A stretch of DNA of 64,000 bases from Chitinophagaceae bacterium (GCA_019752045.1 JAIEMP010000004.1:496001-560000), one strand, 5' to 3'; positions 1-9,159 are shown, counted from the stretch's first letter. Program-made: numbers and translations. Notes: a model not told the origin generated them from the letters alone.

Positions 1-999
1 CGAATGATGGTGCAGAACCTGCGAACGGTTGATACTATTTCGATGGTGGTGTATGGCGGTACGGTGGCTGTTGTATTGCAACCAACATCGGGAAGAGAAA
101 AAGAAAAGATCATGGATGTAATAGATTCGCTTGCTGCAGGTGGAGATACGCCCGGCGAATCGGCTATAAGACAGGCGTATAGTCTGGCGCAAAGTCAATT
201 TATAAAAGGAGGTAATAACCGGATTATACTTGCTACCGACGGTGATTTTAATGTGGGCGAAGTAAGTGAAGAAGCATTGATGCAACTCATTACACAGAAA
301 CAGCAAACGGGCATTTATTTAACCTGTCTCGGAGTTGGAATGGGGAATTACAAAGATTCGAAACTGGAAGTGCTGGCTAAAAAAGGCAATGGCAACTTTG
401 CTTATCTGGATAATGTAATGGAAGCAGAAAAAGTGCTGGTGAAAGAACTGATGCAAACCCTGTATGCTGTTGCCGATGATGCATATCTCAATGTAAGTTT
501 TCAATCGAGATACGTAAAAAAATACCGGTTAATCGGATTCGATAACCGCACAGACGCCTTATCAGACAGTACCAGTACACTGGAAGGTGGTGAAATTGGA
601 ACCGGACATATTGTTACTGCAATGTTTGAAGTACAGTTAACAGATATTGCAATGCCGCCGGATGAAGTGATTGCTACTGCAGAATTAAGTTATCTGCCGG
701 GTGATCTTCAACAAAAACTAACAGAGCAATACAACCTGCCGAATAATTATCAAACATTAACTGAAACAGGCAGCAGTTATCGGTTTGCATCAGCCGTTGC
801 AACATTTGGATTGCTGTTAAAACGATCGGCTTATGTAAAAGATGCAGGATGGGATGATCTGATCCGTTTAGTGCAATCATCAGCCAATACAAAAGACTAC
901 TGGCAAAATGAAATGATAACGCTGGTACAAAAAGCAAAACTCATTTACAAGCCGCAACGCCAAAAACGTTCACTGCTTAATAAAAGAAAAAGGGAGTAA
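1..999 (+). CDS. VWA-domain protein, 5'-truncated by window edge
   Basis: The frame is open from the first base, so the true start and probably the MIDAS motif lie outside the window. What remains is the second half of a von Willebrand factor A fold: a strand ending in LATDGDFNVG, then a helix and strand (IYLTCLGVGMG), followed by a C-terminal region of the kind found in YfbK-like proteins (VWA plus DUF3520), with the sequence AELSYLPGD and a helical tail. Such proteins are exported or lipid-anchored in Bacteroidota and are thought to bind ligands through a metal ion; no substrate is known. The end of the gene overlaps one arm of a hairpin terminator. The family call is good; the function is open. 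Confidence 0.8.
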   Translation, partial: RMMVQNLRTVDTISMVVYGGTVAVVLQPTSGREKEKIMDVIDSLAAGGDTPGESAIRQAYSLAQSQFIKGGNNRIILATDGDFNVGEVSEEALMQLITQKQQTGIYLTCLGVGMGNYKDSKLEVLAKKGNGNFAYLDNVMEAEKVLVKELMQTLYAVADDAYLNVSFQSRYVKKYRLIGFDNRTDALSDSTSTLEGGEIGTGHIVTAMFEVQLTDIAMPPDEVIATAELSYLPGDLQQKLTEQYNLPNNYQTLTETGSSYRFASAVATFGLLLKRSAYVKDAGWDDLIRLVQSSANTKDYWQNEMITLVQKAKLIYKPQRQKRSLLNKRKRE

Positions 1000-1014
1000 T
1001 TGTTTACTCCCTTT
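989..1014. terminator. Bidirectional hairpin terminator
   Basis: An 11-bp perfect stem (989-999 with 1004-1014, core GGGAGTAA) with loop TTGT. It is followed by a T-rich run on the plus strand and, read on the minus strand, by another T-rich run. It sits between the convergent VWA gene and the minus-strand M14 peptidase unit, so it probably ends both. The VWA stop codon lies inside the stem. Confidence 0.75.
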
Positions 1015-1031
1015 CTTCTTCATGTGCCGGT

Positions 1032-1205
1032 TTACGATTCCTGCCGCTGCATATAAAACTGCCAGGCAATCAGCAGAAACCCTGCGCCTGTAACAACAGG
1101 CGGCCATAATACTTTAATAGCAGAAACAAAACCAAGGTACAGCATTACAAACGCAAGCACAGAAAGTAAGAGCGAAGCAATCAGTAAACGTTGTTTCTTT
1201 TCCAT
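1032..1205 (-). CDS. Small two-helix membrane protein (57 aa)
   Basis: Reads MEKKQRLLIASLLLSV and ends in YMQRQES. It has a short basic N-terminus, a first hydrophobic helix (about residues 7-26), a Trp-Pro-Pro turn and a second hydrophobic helix (about 36-50), then a polar tail. The start is 17 bp after the stop of the M14 peptidase in the same orientation, so the two are probably co-transcribed and end at the hairpin at 989-1014. I do not recognise the family. It is short enough to be missed by length cut-offs. Topology suggests an inner-membrane protein with both ends in the cytoplasm; the role is unknown. Confidence 0.55.
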   Translation of the reverse strand: MEKKQRLLIASLLLSVLAFVMLYLGFVSAIKVLWPPVVTGAGFLLIAWQFYMQRQES

Positions 1206-1222
1206 TACTGCAGGTTTAATTG

Positions 1223-3949
1223 TTAACGAAGCATATACAACTCATTAAATAAGAATTTAAATGTACCATGTGTTTGCGAACGGAAACTGATCTCCGGTCC
1301 AAATGCATACAATTTACCGGAACCAACTTTTGCAACAAAAGCAGCAACATTGTCCTGCAAATATTCCTGTCCCCATGCCCAGCCGCTGCGTAATGTTTTA
1401 TCGCTGCCATACCATGCAAGAGGAGTTACTTCTGCTTTTGCAATTGCATCGGGCGAAAGTTTAAACACCGGGCTTTGTGCAAAAAACACATCCGCTTCTT
1501 TGCCCATGCCCCATGCAGCAGGTTGTGTTACATCTATTTTTACACGCATCACACTTCCGGGGATATAAAATTTTTCACCGGGCAGGTTACGTTCTTTACC
1601 ATTAAAAATTTCAACCAATGCATTTTTTACAGGTAGTTTAAAATGATAAGCCAGATTGGTGCTGCTGCCAATGGTAACAATGCTGCCACCAGCTTCTGCA
1701 AATAATTTTAATTCAACAATTGATGTATCGGCTGTAATACGTCCCAATGTTTTTCTGTATTCAGCAGGAATATCTTCGGCTCTTGGTCCTCTGAAACCGC
1801 TTCTGCCTGCTGTAACGGGAGGAATACCTTCGCTTACAAACAGAATTACATCATATTTGTCACGAAGATTTCCTGCATCAATATCCTGCGCATAAATCAC
1901 TGAATAATTAAAATGATGTTGTTCAAAGATCCAGCGCATCCAGCCCGATGGCATTGAACCGCCATACACATCATACAAACCAATACGAACTGCTGATGCT
2001 TTTACTGTAGAACCTTCGGGTTTTTTTGTAACAGCTTTTGCCTGCACACCAAAATCTTTTGCTGCTTTTTCTAATACTGCCGTTGCTTTTGCATTAGCAG
2101 GAACAAAGAATGATCCTGTTGATGCACCAGCGTTGTAACGAACTACTTCAACACCTGCCTGCAACAAATCATTCACAGCAATAAACGAATTATTACTGCG
2201 TGGATCTAACACATATCCTGCAGCTGATTTGTTGATTGTTCCTTTGGGTGATTGAATTTCGCCATAAGCAACAGCATCTAACGGTCCTTCAAATCCATTG
2301 AGTATACGATCGAACTGAATACCCATTGTGTAAGCCGGTGTCCATCCTGCAGCATCGTAAGGGCGCACTGGCGGTCCGCCGGGATATAAAAAATCATTGG
2401 GATGATCCTGTGGTTCAAACATATCCAATACATGCGGACGAAAAGCCTGATTAGTTTTTACAACATACGAACCCGCAGGATATTTTTTTCCTTCAATTGT
2501 AAAATCAGATGTGGCTTTGTGAACACGCACACCAGACATGATTAATGCATTTACAAATTTTACTGCTGTTGAAAAATCGGCCTGATCTGCAGGAATGATA
2601 TAACCTCTGGGATCACGGAGTTTTAAATCAGAAAATACTGCATCATAATATTTTGCCGGAATAGTATCTGCAAAACGTTGTTCAGCTACTCCCGCTTCCG
2701 GTTGTTTCTGATCTTTTTTATATGCTTCGTTAATTGCTTCAATTTTTTTGGGTGATAAAGACCAGTTGTTTTGATTGCCTCTGTTAATGGAATTTTTTCC
2801 CATACGGTAAATGTTAAACAGCACATGCTCTTTATTACGAACAGCATAATCTAATACTGCATAGTTTAACGAAACTGAATAGTCAATTGACTGACGGAAC
2901 AACCACACCTGTGGAGTTACAGGATTAGGAGTTGCCGCATTCGGTATTAATCTGGAAGGAACCAGCGGAACCTTTGATGGTGTTGGGTTTCCAATGATCT
3001 CCGTTAACAGCCCAACAATATTATGAAAGTATGCAGTGGTGCGTAAGCCGCCGTTCCACCAGGTAGAAAAAACAGAGCCGCCTCGTTGTGTATAACCGGG
3101 CTTACCTTCTTCATTTAACCGGTTAATCATGGCGGCACCAACTCCATCAATACCGGTTACCAATAAAGGATCAAATACATAATTAAACGGATCACGGTAA
3201 GGAGGGCCTGCAACAACTGATCCTGCCGGGCCTGATTGATGATGATTGTATAAAATCTGCGGCATCCATTCAATGTATTGCTGACGGCTCATATTTTTTG
3301 TTTCACTCATGTTCATCATATAAAAATCACGGTTGTTATCATGACCAATATATTTTTGATACAGCTTCGGCAAATTATTATACGAACGTTTCAGTGTATC
3401 TGCATTCCGCATATACCAGTTCGATACAAGTTCCTGTCCATCGGGGTTGGCATGTACAAATAAAATAATCGCATCATCTAATATCCTTAATGTTTCAGGA
3501 TCTTTCCTGCTTACAAATTGCCAGATAGTTTCTATGAGTTGATGTGCACCTACTGTTTCAGTTGCATGCAAACCGCCATCAATCCATACAACTGCTTTTC
3601 CTTCTGCAGCCAGTTGATGTGCATCTGCATCGCTGAGATTTTCTGCACGGGCCAGTTTTTGTGAAATCTCTTTGTACCGGTTGATATTCTTGATATTGGC
3701 AGGCGAAGAAACAATCATCATGTATTGTGTTCGGCCTTCTTCTGTTTTACCAATATCAACCAATTGAACACGATCCGAACCGGCAGCAATTTTTTTAAAA
3801 TACGCTTCTGTTTGTGTGTAGGTGGCAAGCCGGTAATTATCGCCGATGTTAAAACCAAAATGTTCTTTGGGCGACGGGAGGTTTTGTGCGGTAGAAATGC
3901 TGAAAGCTGATAACAACAGTAAAAGACTGAACAGAATTACTCGTTTCAT
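1223..3949 (-). CDS. M14 family zinc carboxypeptidase, secreted
   Basis: A 908-residue protein with a signal peptide (about residues 1-21, ending STAQ). The peptidase M14 domain covers about residues 35-380. Zinc ligands are visible in the HATE motif (H128, E131) and probably in a later His of NHHQSGPAG; TEIIGNP holds the likely catalytic Glu. The C-terminal half has no clear catalytic motif and probably forms accessory beta domains, including a glutamine-amidotransferase-like stretch (IGLYDVYGGSM...VILFVSEGIP). Such large M14 proteins are common in Bacteroidota and are expected to trim peptides in the periplasm or outside the cell. The 57-aa membrane protein follows 17 bp downstream. No Shine-Dalgarno is visible. 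Confidence 0.88.
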   Translation of the reverse strand: MKRVILFSLLLLLSAFSISTAQNLPSPKEHFGFNIGDNYRLATYTQTEAYFKKIAAGSDRVQLVDIGKTEEGRTQYMMIVSSPANIKNINRYKEISQKLARAENLSDADAHQLAAEGKAVVWIDGGLHATETVGAHQLIETIWQFVSRKDPETLRILDDAIILFVHANPDGQELVSNWYMRNADTLKRSYNNLPKLYQKYIGHDNNRDFYMMNMSETKNMSRQQYIEWMPQILYNHHQSGPAGSVVAGPPYRDPFNYVFDPLLVTGIDGVGAAMINRLNEEGKPGYTQRGGSVFSTWWNGGLRTTAYFHNIVGLLTEIIGNPTPSKVPLVPSRLIPNAATPNPVTPQVWLFRQSIDYSVSLNYAVLDYAVRNKEHVLFNIYRMGKNSINRGNQNNWSLSPKKIEAINEAYKKDQKQPEAGVAEQRFADTIPAKYYDAVFSDLKLRDPRGYIIPADQADFSTAVKFVNALIMSGVRVHKATSDFTIEGKKYPAGSYVVKTNQAFRPHVLDMFEPQDHPNDFLYPGGPPVRPYDAAGWTPAYTMGIQFDRILNGFEGPLDAVAYGEIQSPKGTINKSAAGYVLDPRSNNSFIAVNDLLQAGVEVVRYNAGASTGSFFVPANAKATAVLEKAAKDFGVQAKAVTKKPEGSTVKASAVRIGLYDVYGGSMPSGWMRWIFEQHHFNYSVIYAQDIDAGNLRDKYDVILFVSEGIPPVTAGRSGFRGPRAEDIPAEYRKTLGRITADTSIVELKLFAEAGGSIVTIGSSTNLAYHFKLPVKNALVEIFNGKERNLPGEKFYIPGSVMRVKIDVTQPAAWGMGKEADVFFAQSPVFKLSPDAIAKAEVTPLAWYGSDKTLRSGWAWGQEYLQDNVAAFVAKVGSGKLYAFGPEISFRSQTHGTFKFLFNELYMLR

Positions 3950-4106
3950 TCCAAGCTGGATTTATGCAGTTAATGAATAGATTGAATAACTGCATGGCGC
4001 AAACGGCTTACAGATATTCTCATGCTGACCAACTAAAGGTATTAAGCTGCAGCTATATTACAGTGATGAATTTATGAGCGGCGGTAAATGCGGAGCAAAC
4101 GCCGGA

Positions 4107-4316
4107 TTATTCCAGCACTTCACAGAAATACCCATTTGAACGGACGAGTGTAAGAATTTTTTCAATACAGATTTCTGCACTTTCTATACGGAGAATTTTA
4201 TCACAGTCGTGCAGATCAAAATTGATCCGGCTGCCCGGAAAGCATTGAAGCAGCAATGCAAGCAGCGGTTCTGTTTGCTGCGGTTCCTGTACATTGGTTT
4301 TAAATACTTCGATCAT
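4107..4316 (-). CDS. Small conserved-looking protein (69 aa)
   Basis: Soluble, no signal peptide. The pattern strand MIEVFKTNV, helix TEPLLALLLQCFP, strands RINFDLHDCDKILRIE, helix IEKILTLVRSNG and strand YFCEVLE fits a beta-alpha-beta-beta-alpha-beta ferredoxin-like fold similar in outline to HMA-like domains, but it lacks a CxxC metal site. It sits about 100 bp from two VOC-family genes in the same orientation. Coding character is good; no function can be given. Confidence 0.6.
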   Translation of the reverse strand: MIEVFKTNVQEPQQTEPLLALLLQCFPGSRINFDLHDCDKILRIESAEICIEKILTLVRSNGYFCEVLE

Positions 4317-4413
4317 TTATATTCTTGTATTCAGTTTGAAACTGTTTGAAATAAGGGTGCGTCATCATGGTCGGTGAAGACACCGACCATGGCGTCTAAT
4401 TAATAATTGTTCT

Positions 4414-4782
4414 TCATTTATTTTGATGAATGACCAGTGCATTGCCATCAGGGTCAAGAATCTGTATAAAAGTTCCCAGTTTCGTATCATTCATCATTTG
4501 TATTTCAATGCCCTGTTTACTCAGCTCATGCATTTCCGTTTCCATATTTTCTGTTTCCAGAAAAATGCCATGTAGTGAGCCGGCCTTCATTTTAGTTTCG
4601 TGAAAAGGCCACCAGTTAACCAGTGTAATAGTAGTTGTCTGGTTGGGAAAGCCAAGCTGTACCCATGTTTTGCCATTATCAAACGGAGCTTCAGCAATCA
4701 TACAGAAACCAAGTTTCAGATAAAACGCTTTTGCCCTTGCCTGGTCGGTAACGGGAATGGATATTACTTCAATGGCTTTCAT
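4414..4782 (-). CDS. VOC family (glyoxalase/bleomycin-resistance-like) protein
   Basis: A 122-residue single VOC module. It starts KAIEVISIPVTDQARAKAFY, typical of the first beta-alpha-beta unit, and ends with IQILDPDGNALVIHQ, where D and N lie at the usual metal-adjacent position. VOC proteins are cytosolic and include isomerases, dioxygenases and antibiotic-binding proteins; the substrate cannot be read from the sequence. The start overlaps the stop of the next gene upstream by 4 bp (ATGA), so the two VOC genes are translationally coupled. Confidence 0.85.
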   Translation of the reverse strand: MKAIEVISIPVTDQARAKAFYLKLGFCMIAEAPFDNGKTWVQLGFPNQTTTITLVNWWPFHETKMKAGSLHGIFLETENMETEMHELSKQGIEIQMMNDTKLGTFIQILDPDGNALVIHQNK

Positions 4783-5213
4783 GTAGACTGATAGTTCTCA
4801 TCATAACTTACCATCCATTGTACATCAAACTTGTCTGTGCACATACCGAAGTAAGCACCCCAGAACATTTTATCTAATGGAATGGTAACTTTGCCTCTTG
4901 CAGAAAGTGCAGCAAATAATGTTTTTGCTTCTTCTTCACTTTCTGTGCTGATGGAGAGATGAAAGTTGTTACCTATAGTAACATGTTGCCCCATTGACTC
5001 CAGTGCATCTGTACCCATTAACACAGTTCCATTGCCAATTGGTAATGCAATGTGCATGATCTTGTCCTGTTCATGTGCAGGTACACGATCTTTTTCCGGT
5101 GTGTCTTTAAACCGTTGCAGCATAGCAAACTCGCCACCAAAAACAGATCTGTAAAACAGAAACGCATCTTCGGTTGTACCCGGAAAATTCAAATAAGGAT
5201 TCACTGCTCTCAT
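4779..5213 (-). CDS. VOC family, PhnB-like protein
   Basis: A 144-residue PhnB-type VOC protein. It begins MRAVNPYLNFPGTTEDAFLFY, has the central IMHIALPIGNGTVLMGTDA strand pair, and ends WGAYFGMCTDKFDVQWMVSYD, a pattern shared by the YjdN/PhnB 3-demethylubiquinone-methyltransferase-like group. It probably dimerises; the substrate is unknown. It overlaps the following VOC gene by 4 bp, and an SRPBCC gene lies 21 bp upstream, so the three form one likely operon. Confidence 0.85.
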   Translation of the reverse strand: MRAVNPYLNFPGTTEDAFLFYRSVFGGEFAMLQRFKDTPEKDRVPAHEQDKIMHIALPIGNGTVLMGTDALESMGQHVTIGNNFHLSISTESEEEAKTLFAALSARGKVTIPLDKMFWGAYFGMCTDKFDVQWMVSYDENYQST

Positions 5214-5234
5214 GATTGTATAATTAAACTGTGA

Positions 5235-5675
5235 TTATTTTTCTGCAATCTCTTTCAGTTTTGCTAAAGCCTTGGGCCATAACTCCTCAAACATGGCTTT
5301 AAACTCATCATTGATATCCATTTCAATCTGTACAGTTGTAATGCCGTCTGATTCGGTAAGTGTGTAATTTTCATGTGAGCCTGCCCATGCTTTTACTCTT
5401 TCACTTGTTGTGTCTTCCACGCCATCTTTTACTTCGCCCAAATGCTCAAACGACATATATTCAAACGGCCTGTTAACGGCAACCCTGCTCACCATTCCTG
5501 CACCATTGCCATCAAGGAATAAAACTTTGGTTCCTTCTTTCCAGTTATCAGTTACTGCATGGGAGCTTTCACTGAATGCGCTGGTCCATTGTCTGTAAGT
5601 GGCATCGTTCCAGAGTATTTGCCACACATGCTCTTTTGAAGCGTTGATCTCTACAGAGAAATTGATTTTTTCCAT
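5235..5675 (-). CDS. SRPBCC (AHSA1-like) domain protein
   Basis: I start at MEKINFSVEINASKEHVW because this is the normal beginning of the helix-grip fold; an in-frame ATG 26 codons earlier adds a polar, non-conserved leader. The 146-residue protein has the hallmark V-W-x-I-L-W-x-D region, a large cavity-forming sheet and a C-terminal helix (MFEELWPKALAKLKEIAE). Members bind hydrophobic ligands or act as Hsp90 activators; which applies here is unknown. It is the first gene of a probable operon with two VOC genes, a common pairing of small stress or detoxification proteins in Bacteroidota. Confidence 0.82.
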   Translation of the reverse strand: MEKINFSVEINASKEHVWQILWNDATYRQWTSAFSESSHAVTDNWKEGTKVLFLDGNGAGMVSRVAVNRPFEYMSFEHLGEVKDGVEDTTSERVKAWAGSHENYTLTESDGITTVQIEMDINDEFKAMFEELWPKALAKLKEIAEK

Positions 5676-5833
5676 ATGCTTGTTTTTAGATGAACGGTTT
5701 GAGTTATAAGGAATAAATTGTTGAATTTGTATTGTACTAAGTTCACAAGGCAACAGAGTCGTTTAACCGGTAATTCATAAAATATTAATCACATTTTTTT
5801 ATACAAACTTTTTTCACTTTTCAATGATGAGTG

Positions 5834-6229
5834 TCAGATCTTCTTTTTAATTTTTAATTTCTGCTTCGCCTTTTCTTCATTTTCTTTTACACGAAACTGC
5901 ACAATCTGTTTTACCAGAGCCAAAGGCAGGGGTTGATCAAGTGGAAACTGTACAGATCCTTTAGCCCCTTTATAAACTGCAAGTTCTTTTTGAAAAGCAG
6001 AAATACCCGATGGAGCCGGATAAAAACCAATGTGATGTTTATATGCAGCAAAATGCACCAGATTGCCATGTAATGTAAATGTTGGAATACCATAGCTGAT
6101 GGTTTCTGCTGCAGCAGGGGCTGCTTTTGAAATGGTTGTTCTCATTTGCTCCAGACCTTTTCGTATAGGTACAGGAAAATCTGCAATGTATGCATCAATG
6201 GTTGCCGGTTGTGCTGCAGTTTTTTTCAT
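5834..6229 (-). CDS. DUF1801 (YdhG-like) protein
   Basis: A 131-residue soluble protein. It starts with the family's IDAYIADFPVPIRKGLEQMRTTI helix, then ETISYGIPTFTLHGNLVHFAAYKHHIGFYP, the conserved core of DUF1801/YdhG proteins, and ends in a very basic Lys-rich tail (EENEEKAKQKLKIKKK). Relatives include frataxin-like iron-binding proteins of Bacillus; the assignment here rests on the core motif only. It is monocistronic by spacing and divergent from the GlxA-type regulator. Confidence 0.85.
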   Translation of the reverse strand: MKKTAAQPATIDAYIADFPVPIRKGLEQMRTTISKAAPAAAETISYGIPTFTLHGNLVHFAAYKHHIGFYPAPSGISAFQKELAVYKGAKGSVQFPLDQPLPLALVKQIVQFRVKENEEKAKQKLKIKKKI

Positions 6230-6415
6230 GTGCTGTTTGAGTTGAGTTATGAATGTTTGAAGTAATGCTGCGTTGCTTCATCCGCCACCTTGCAACTGAT
6301 CACTGCAAAATTAATTGCAGTTGTTAAATGATGAAGGGTGCAAATACGTACTTCTAAGGGGTTGCTTGCGACAGGTGAATACGTTATTTTTATCTTCTAA
6401 TTTAAGCCATAAAAA

Positions 6416-7399
6416 ATGAAACACATATCCATTCTTGTTCCCGCCGGACATACCAGTGTAACGAATATTGAAGGAACGCATCAGATTTTTAGTGAAGTAA
6501 ACGGATTGCTCCAGGCTATGGGCAAAGAACCGATGTTTCAGATTCAGCTCGTTGGATTATCTGCTGAGATCAGTCAGCGGAATGGGTTGTTTACCATTAA
6601 ACCCGATGTATTGCTGCAGGATGTAAAACATACGAATCTCATTATTATTCCTGCTGCAATGGGCGATCAGCAAAAAGCATTTGAACTCAACAAAGAATTT
6701 ATTCCATGGATTGTTCAGCAATACGAAGCAGGAGCGGAGCTGGTGAGTTTTTGTATTGGTGCATTTATTCTGGGAGGCACCGGTTTGTTAAGCGGGAAAC
6801 AATGCACCACACACTGGCGGTTTATCAATGAGTTCAGACAAATGTTTCCTGATGCACATGTGGTGGATGATAAAATTATGACGGAAGATGCCGGTATTTA
6901 TACCAGTGGTGGTGCTTATTCGTATGTGAACCTCGTAGTGTATCTCATTGAAAAATATGCAGGCAGAGAAATTGCAATCATGATTGCCAAAGCATTTATG
7001 ATTGATATTGACCGTGTAAGTCAATCGCCTTTTATTATGTTTCAAGGACAGAAAGCACATGAAGATGAACCGGTAAAAAAAGCACAGGCATTTATCGAAC
7101 AGAATTTCCAGGAAAAAATTACGGTTGATCAGCTGGCCTCCATGCTGGCACTGGGCCGCAGAAATATGGAACGCCGGTTTAAAAAGGCAACCGCCAATAC
7201 GGTGGTGGAATATATTCAGCGAGTAAAAATTGAAGCGACGAAAAAAGAACTGGAAACCAGCCGTAAGAATATTAACGAAGTAATGTATGATGTTGGTTAT
7301 TCCGATACAAAAGCATTCCGTACTACATTCAAAAAAATCACCGGTCTGTCGCCCATTGATTACAAGAAGAAATACAATAAGGAAGCGATGTATGCATGA
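6416..7399 (+). CDS. GlxA-family AraC-type transcriptional regulator
   Basis: A 327-residue two-domain protein. Residues about 1-195 form a DJ-1/PfpI-like amidotransferase fold with the nucleophile-elbow-like segment ELVSFCIGAFILGGTGLL, and about 210-320 form an AraC/XylS double helix-turn-helix (LASMLALGRRNMERRFKKATANTVVEYIQRVKIEATKKELE ... VMYDVGYSDTKAFRTTFKKITGLSPIDYKKKY in outline). The DJ-1 part probably senses a small molecule; the AraC part binds DNA. The target is not obvious; it is divergent from the DUF1801 gene, which could be one target (inference). Confidence 0.9.
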   Translation: MKHISILVPAGHTSVTNIEGTHQIFSEVNGLLQAMGKEPMFQIQLVGLSAEISQRNGLFTIKPDVLLQDVKHTNLIIIPAAMGDQQKAFELNKEFIPWIVQQYEAGAELVSFCIGAFILGGTGLLSGKQCTTHWRFINEFRQMFPDAHVVDDKIMTEDAGIYTSGGAYSYVNLVVYLIEKYAGREIAIMIAKAFMIDIDRVSQSPFIMFQGQKAHEDEPVKKAQAFIEQNFQEKITVDQLASMLALGRRNMERRFKKATANTVVEYIQRVKIEATKKELETSRKNINEVMYDVGYSDTKAFRTTFKKITGLSPIDYKKKYNKEAMYA

Positions 7400-7419
7400 G
7401 TGGCAGTATCATTCGCAAA

Positions 7420-7626
7420 TTATTCTTTTTGGTACTCCAGTAAATCTCCCGGCTGACAGTCGAGCACTTTGCAAATAGCTTCCAGCGTACTGAAACGGAT
7501 AGCTTTTGCTTTGCCTGTTTTGAGTATTGAAAGATTGGCCAGCGTAAGATCAACCTTTGCTGAAAGCTCATTCAAAGACATTTTTCGTTTAGCCATCATC
7601 ACATCTAAGTTTACAACTATCGGCAT
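7420..7626 (-). CDS. XRE/Cro-type small transcriptional regulator
   Basis: A 68-residue protein that is almost all helix-turn-helix: MMAKRKMSLNELSAKVDLTLANLSILKTGKAKAIRFSTLEAICKVLDCQPGDLLEY, the classical YozG-like (COG3655) pattern. It starts 2 bp after the upstream DUF2975 gene, so both are on one transcript. Pairs of a DUF2975 membrane protein and a YozG-like repressor are common in Firmicutes and Bacteroidota; the regulator probably controls its own operon. Confidence 0.88.
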   Translation of the reverse strand: MPIVVNLDVMMAKRKMSLNELSAKVDLTLANLSILKTGKAKAIRFSTLEAICKVLDCQPGDLLEYQKE

Positions 7627-7628
7627 AG

Positions 7629-8177
7629 TTAAACAGTTAATTCGTTTTCAGATTGCAGTTCAATTCCTCTTTTAAAGATCTGTGCAATAACATACAGAGC
7701 AACACCCATAAAGCCCCATACATCGTTACCTCCAATCTTCAGCTTATCCGGTGAGGGCATTTGTACCGACTGCTCGATTAGTCTTGTTGTATAATTACCG
7801 CCAATAGTTGCGAATAAGCCGATAGCAAGACACAGATACGATATAAAAAACAGGAAGCTTCCTACTTCTTTATTGAATGGTTTTGCTAAACTCAGTTTTT
7901 TATCATGCAGCAGTTTAATGAGTAGATAAAAGATGATGGCTTTTAACACTGCAACAAGTGACATGATAAAAGTAATGACGACAAAATACACCCGATCATA
8001 TGTATACAAACCGGATAAGTCAATATGACCCCAAAAGTTTTTGGCAATGTTCAGGTTGCCAGTCATGACTATTACAGAATTAACAATGATGCCGCCTGCT
8101 TCAATACTTACACCAATAAAGATGAGCCAGGAAAGAACGTACAATACTTTTAATGCCAGATTGTTACTTAAGTTCAT
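7629..8177 (-). CDS. DUF2975 integral membrane protein
   Basis: A 182-residue protein with four predicted transmembrane helices (about residues 9-36, 60-88, 105-128 and 150-172), typical of DUF2975. The loops hold IEQSVQMPSPDKLKIGGNDVWG, which is characteristic of the family. It is the first gene of a two-gene operon with a YozG-like regulator. A well-formed Bacteroidota promoter lies 25 bp upstream. The biochemical function of the family is unknown. Confidence 0.85.
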   Translation of the reverse strand: MNLSNNLALKVLYVLSWLIFIGVSIEAGGIIVNSVIVMTGNLNIAKNFWGHIDLSGLYTYDRVYFVVITFIMSLVAVLKAIIFYLLIKLLHDKKLSLAKPFNKEVGSFLFFISYLCLAIGLFATIGGNYTTRLIEQSVQMPSPDKLKIGGNDVWGFMGVALYVIAQIFKRGIELQSENELTV

Positions 8178-8201
8178 GATGAAGTGATTTTAATGATGAT
8201 G

Positions 8202-8232
8202 CAAATATAAATAAATATTTATTGAAAAACAA
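8202..8232 (-). promoter_or_regulatory. Bacteroidota-type promoter for the DUF2975-XRE operon
   Basis: On the minus strand TATATTTG (8202-8209) exactly matches the -7 consensus TAnnTTTG. A TTG (8230-8232) stands 20 bp upstream, close to the usual 19-bp spacing. The box ends 25 bp before the start codon, leaving room for a short leader. Confidence 0.55.
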
Positions 8233-8406
8233 TAAAAATGTAAAATAATTAGATAAATGGGATTTTGTCCATTTTATCAGAAGGGACGATGTTCTTTTAC
8301 ATAGTCCCTTCAACTGCTTCATATCAAAGACTGAATTTTTGTGGAAGTAATATTATTGGATGGGGCCTGTTCAACAGAAAATGTGCAATAGAATTCTTTT
8401 GCTGAT

Positions 8407-9048
8407 TTACTTTTTATTGTTGAAGGTATACTTTAATGAGAGGCATGGATTATCAGAATACCTGCCGTTTGAAGAGAGTGATACTTTAACAATAAATGTA
8501 GCAAACAGATTGGGCAGAATACGCAACTGAATTCCCGGTCTTAATGCAAATTGAAATTCTGAGATGTTTATATCTGTCAGTTGAGTGACTGTTTGCATTC
8601 CATTAGCAGTTATTTTTTCGAATTGCTGTAAGTGTGCTCTCAAATATTGGAAACCTGCACCGAGGTTAACCCTGAATCTTTTTGAAGAGTCTCTGAAAAG
8701 ATAATTGGCAGTCACAGGAATTTGAAATCCTATCAACGTGTAATAGTTTTCTGCATTGTTAACCCGTGTTTTAAAATCCTGCCCTTTAAAGGATGATATA
8801 CTTACATCCATGAACAGTTTGCTATGGATTGATTTGCTGATACCAAACTCAGCTCCTTCACCAACAAAAGTTTTTCCGGATTTAAACGTAACTCCAAAAA
8901 ACTGAAAAGAAGGTTCAACTGCCTCTTTAAATAAAATGTTAGTAGAACTGTAACCGATTCTGACGGAGAGCAGTTCTTTGGTTTTCTGTCCGAAAGAAAA
9001 ACCAGAACTGCATAATAGAACGAAAAGGAAGAAACAGTTTTTTTTCAT
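8407..9048 (-). CDS. Outer-membrane beta-barrel (porin-family) protein
   Basis: 213 residues with a signal peptide (MKKNCFFLFVLLCSSGFSFGQ). The body is made of alternating amphipathic strands (VRIGYSST, FGVTFKSG, KLFMDVSISSFKG, FQIPVTANYLF, RFRVNLGAGFQYLRA, FALRPGIQLRI, LFATFIVKVSLS) and ends CLSLKYTFNNK. This is the usual Bacteroidota small barrel (PF13568-like). It probably sits in the outer membrane; no ligand can be assigned. It is monocistronic. Confidence 0.75.
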   Translation of the reverse strand: MKKNCFFLFVLLCSSGFSFGQKTKELLSVRIGYSSTNILFKEAVEPSFQFFGVTFKSGKTFVGEGAEFGISKSIHSKLFMDVSISSFKGQDFKTRVNNAENYYTLIGFQIPVTANYLFRDSSKRFRVNLGAGFQYLRAHLQQFEKITANGMQTVTQLTDINISEFQFALRPGIQLRILPNLFATFIVKVSLSSNGRYSDNPCLSLKYTFNNKK

Positions 9049-9159
9049 TTTAGTACTATTGTTGCGAAAGCAGTTAGTTACATTTTATGCTTGTTTATTT
9101 TTCATAAGCATCTAAAAATGTTTTCTGGTTGTGTTGTATTGTAATATACATCAATCAAC

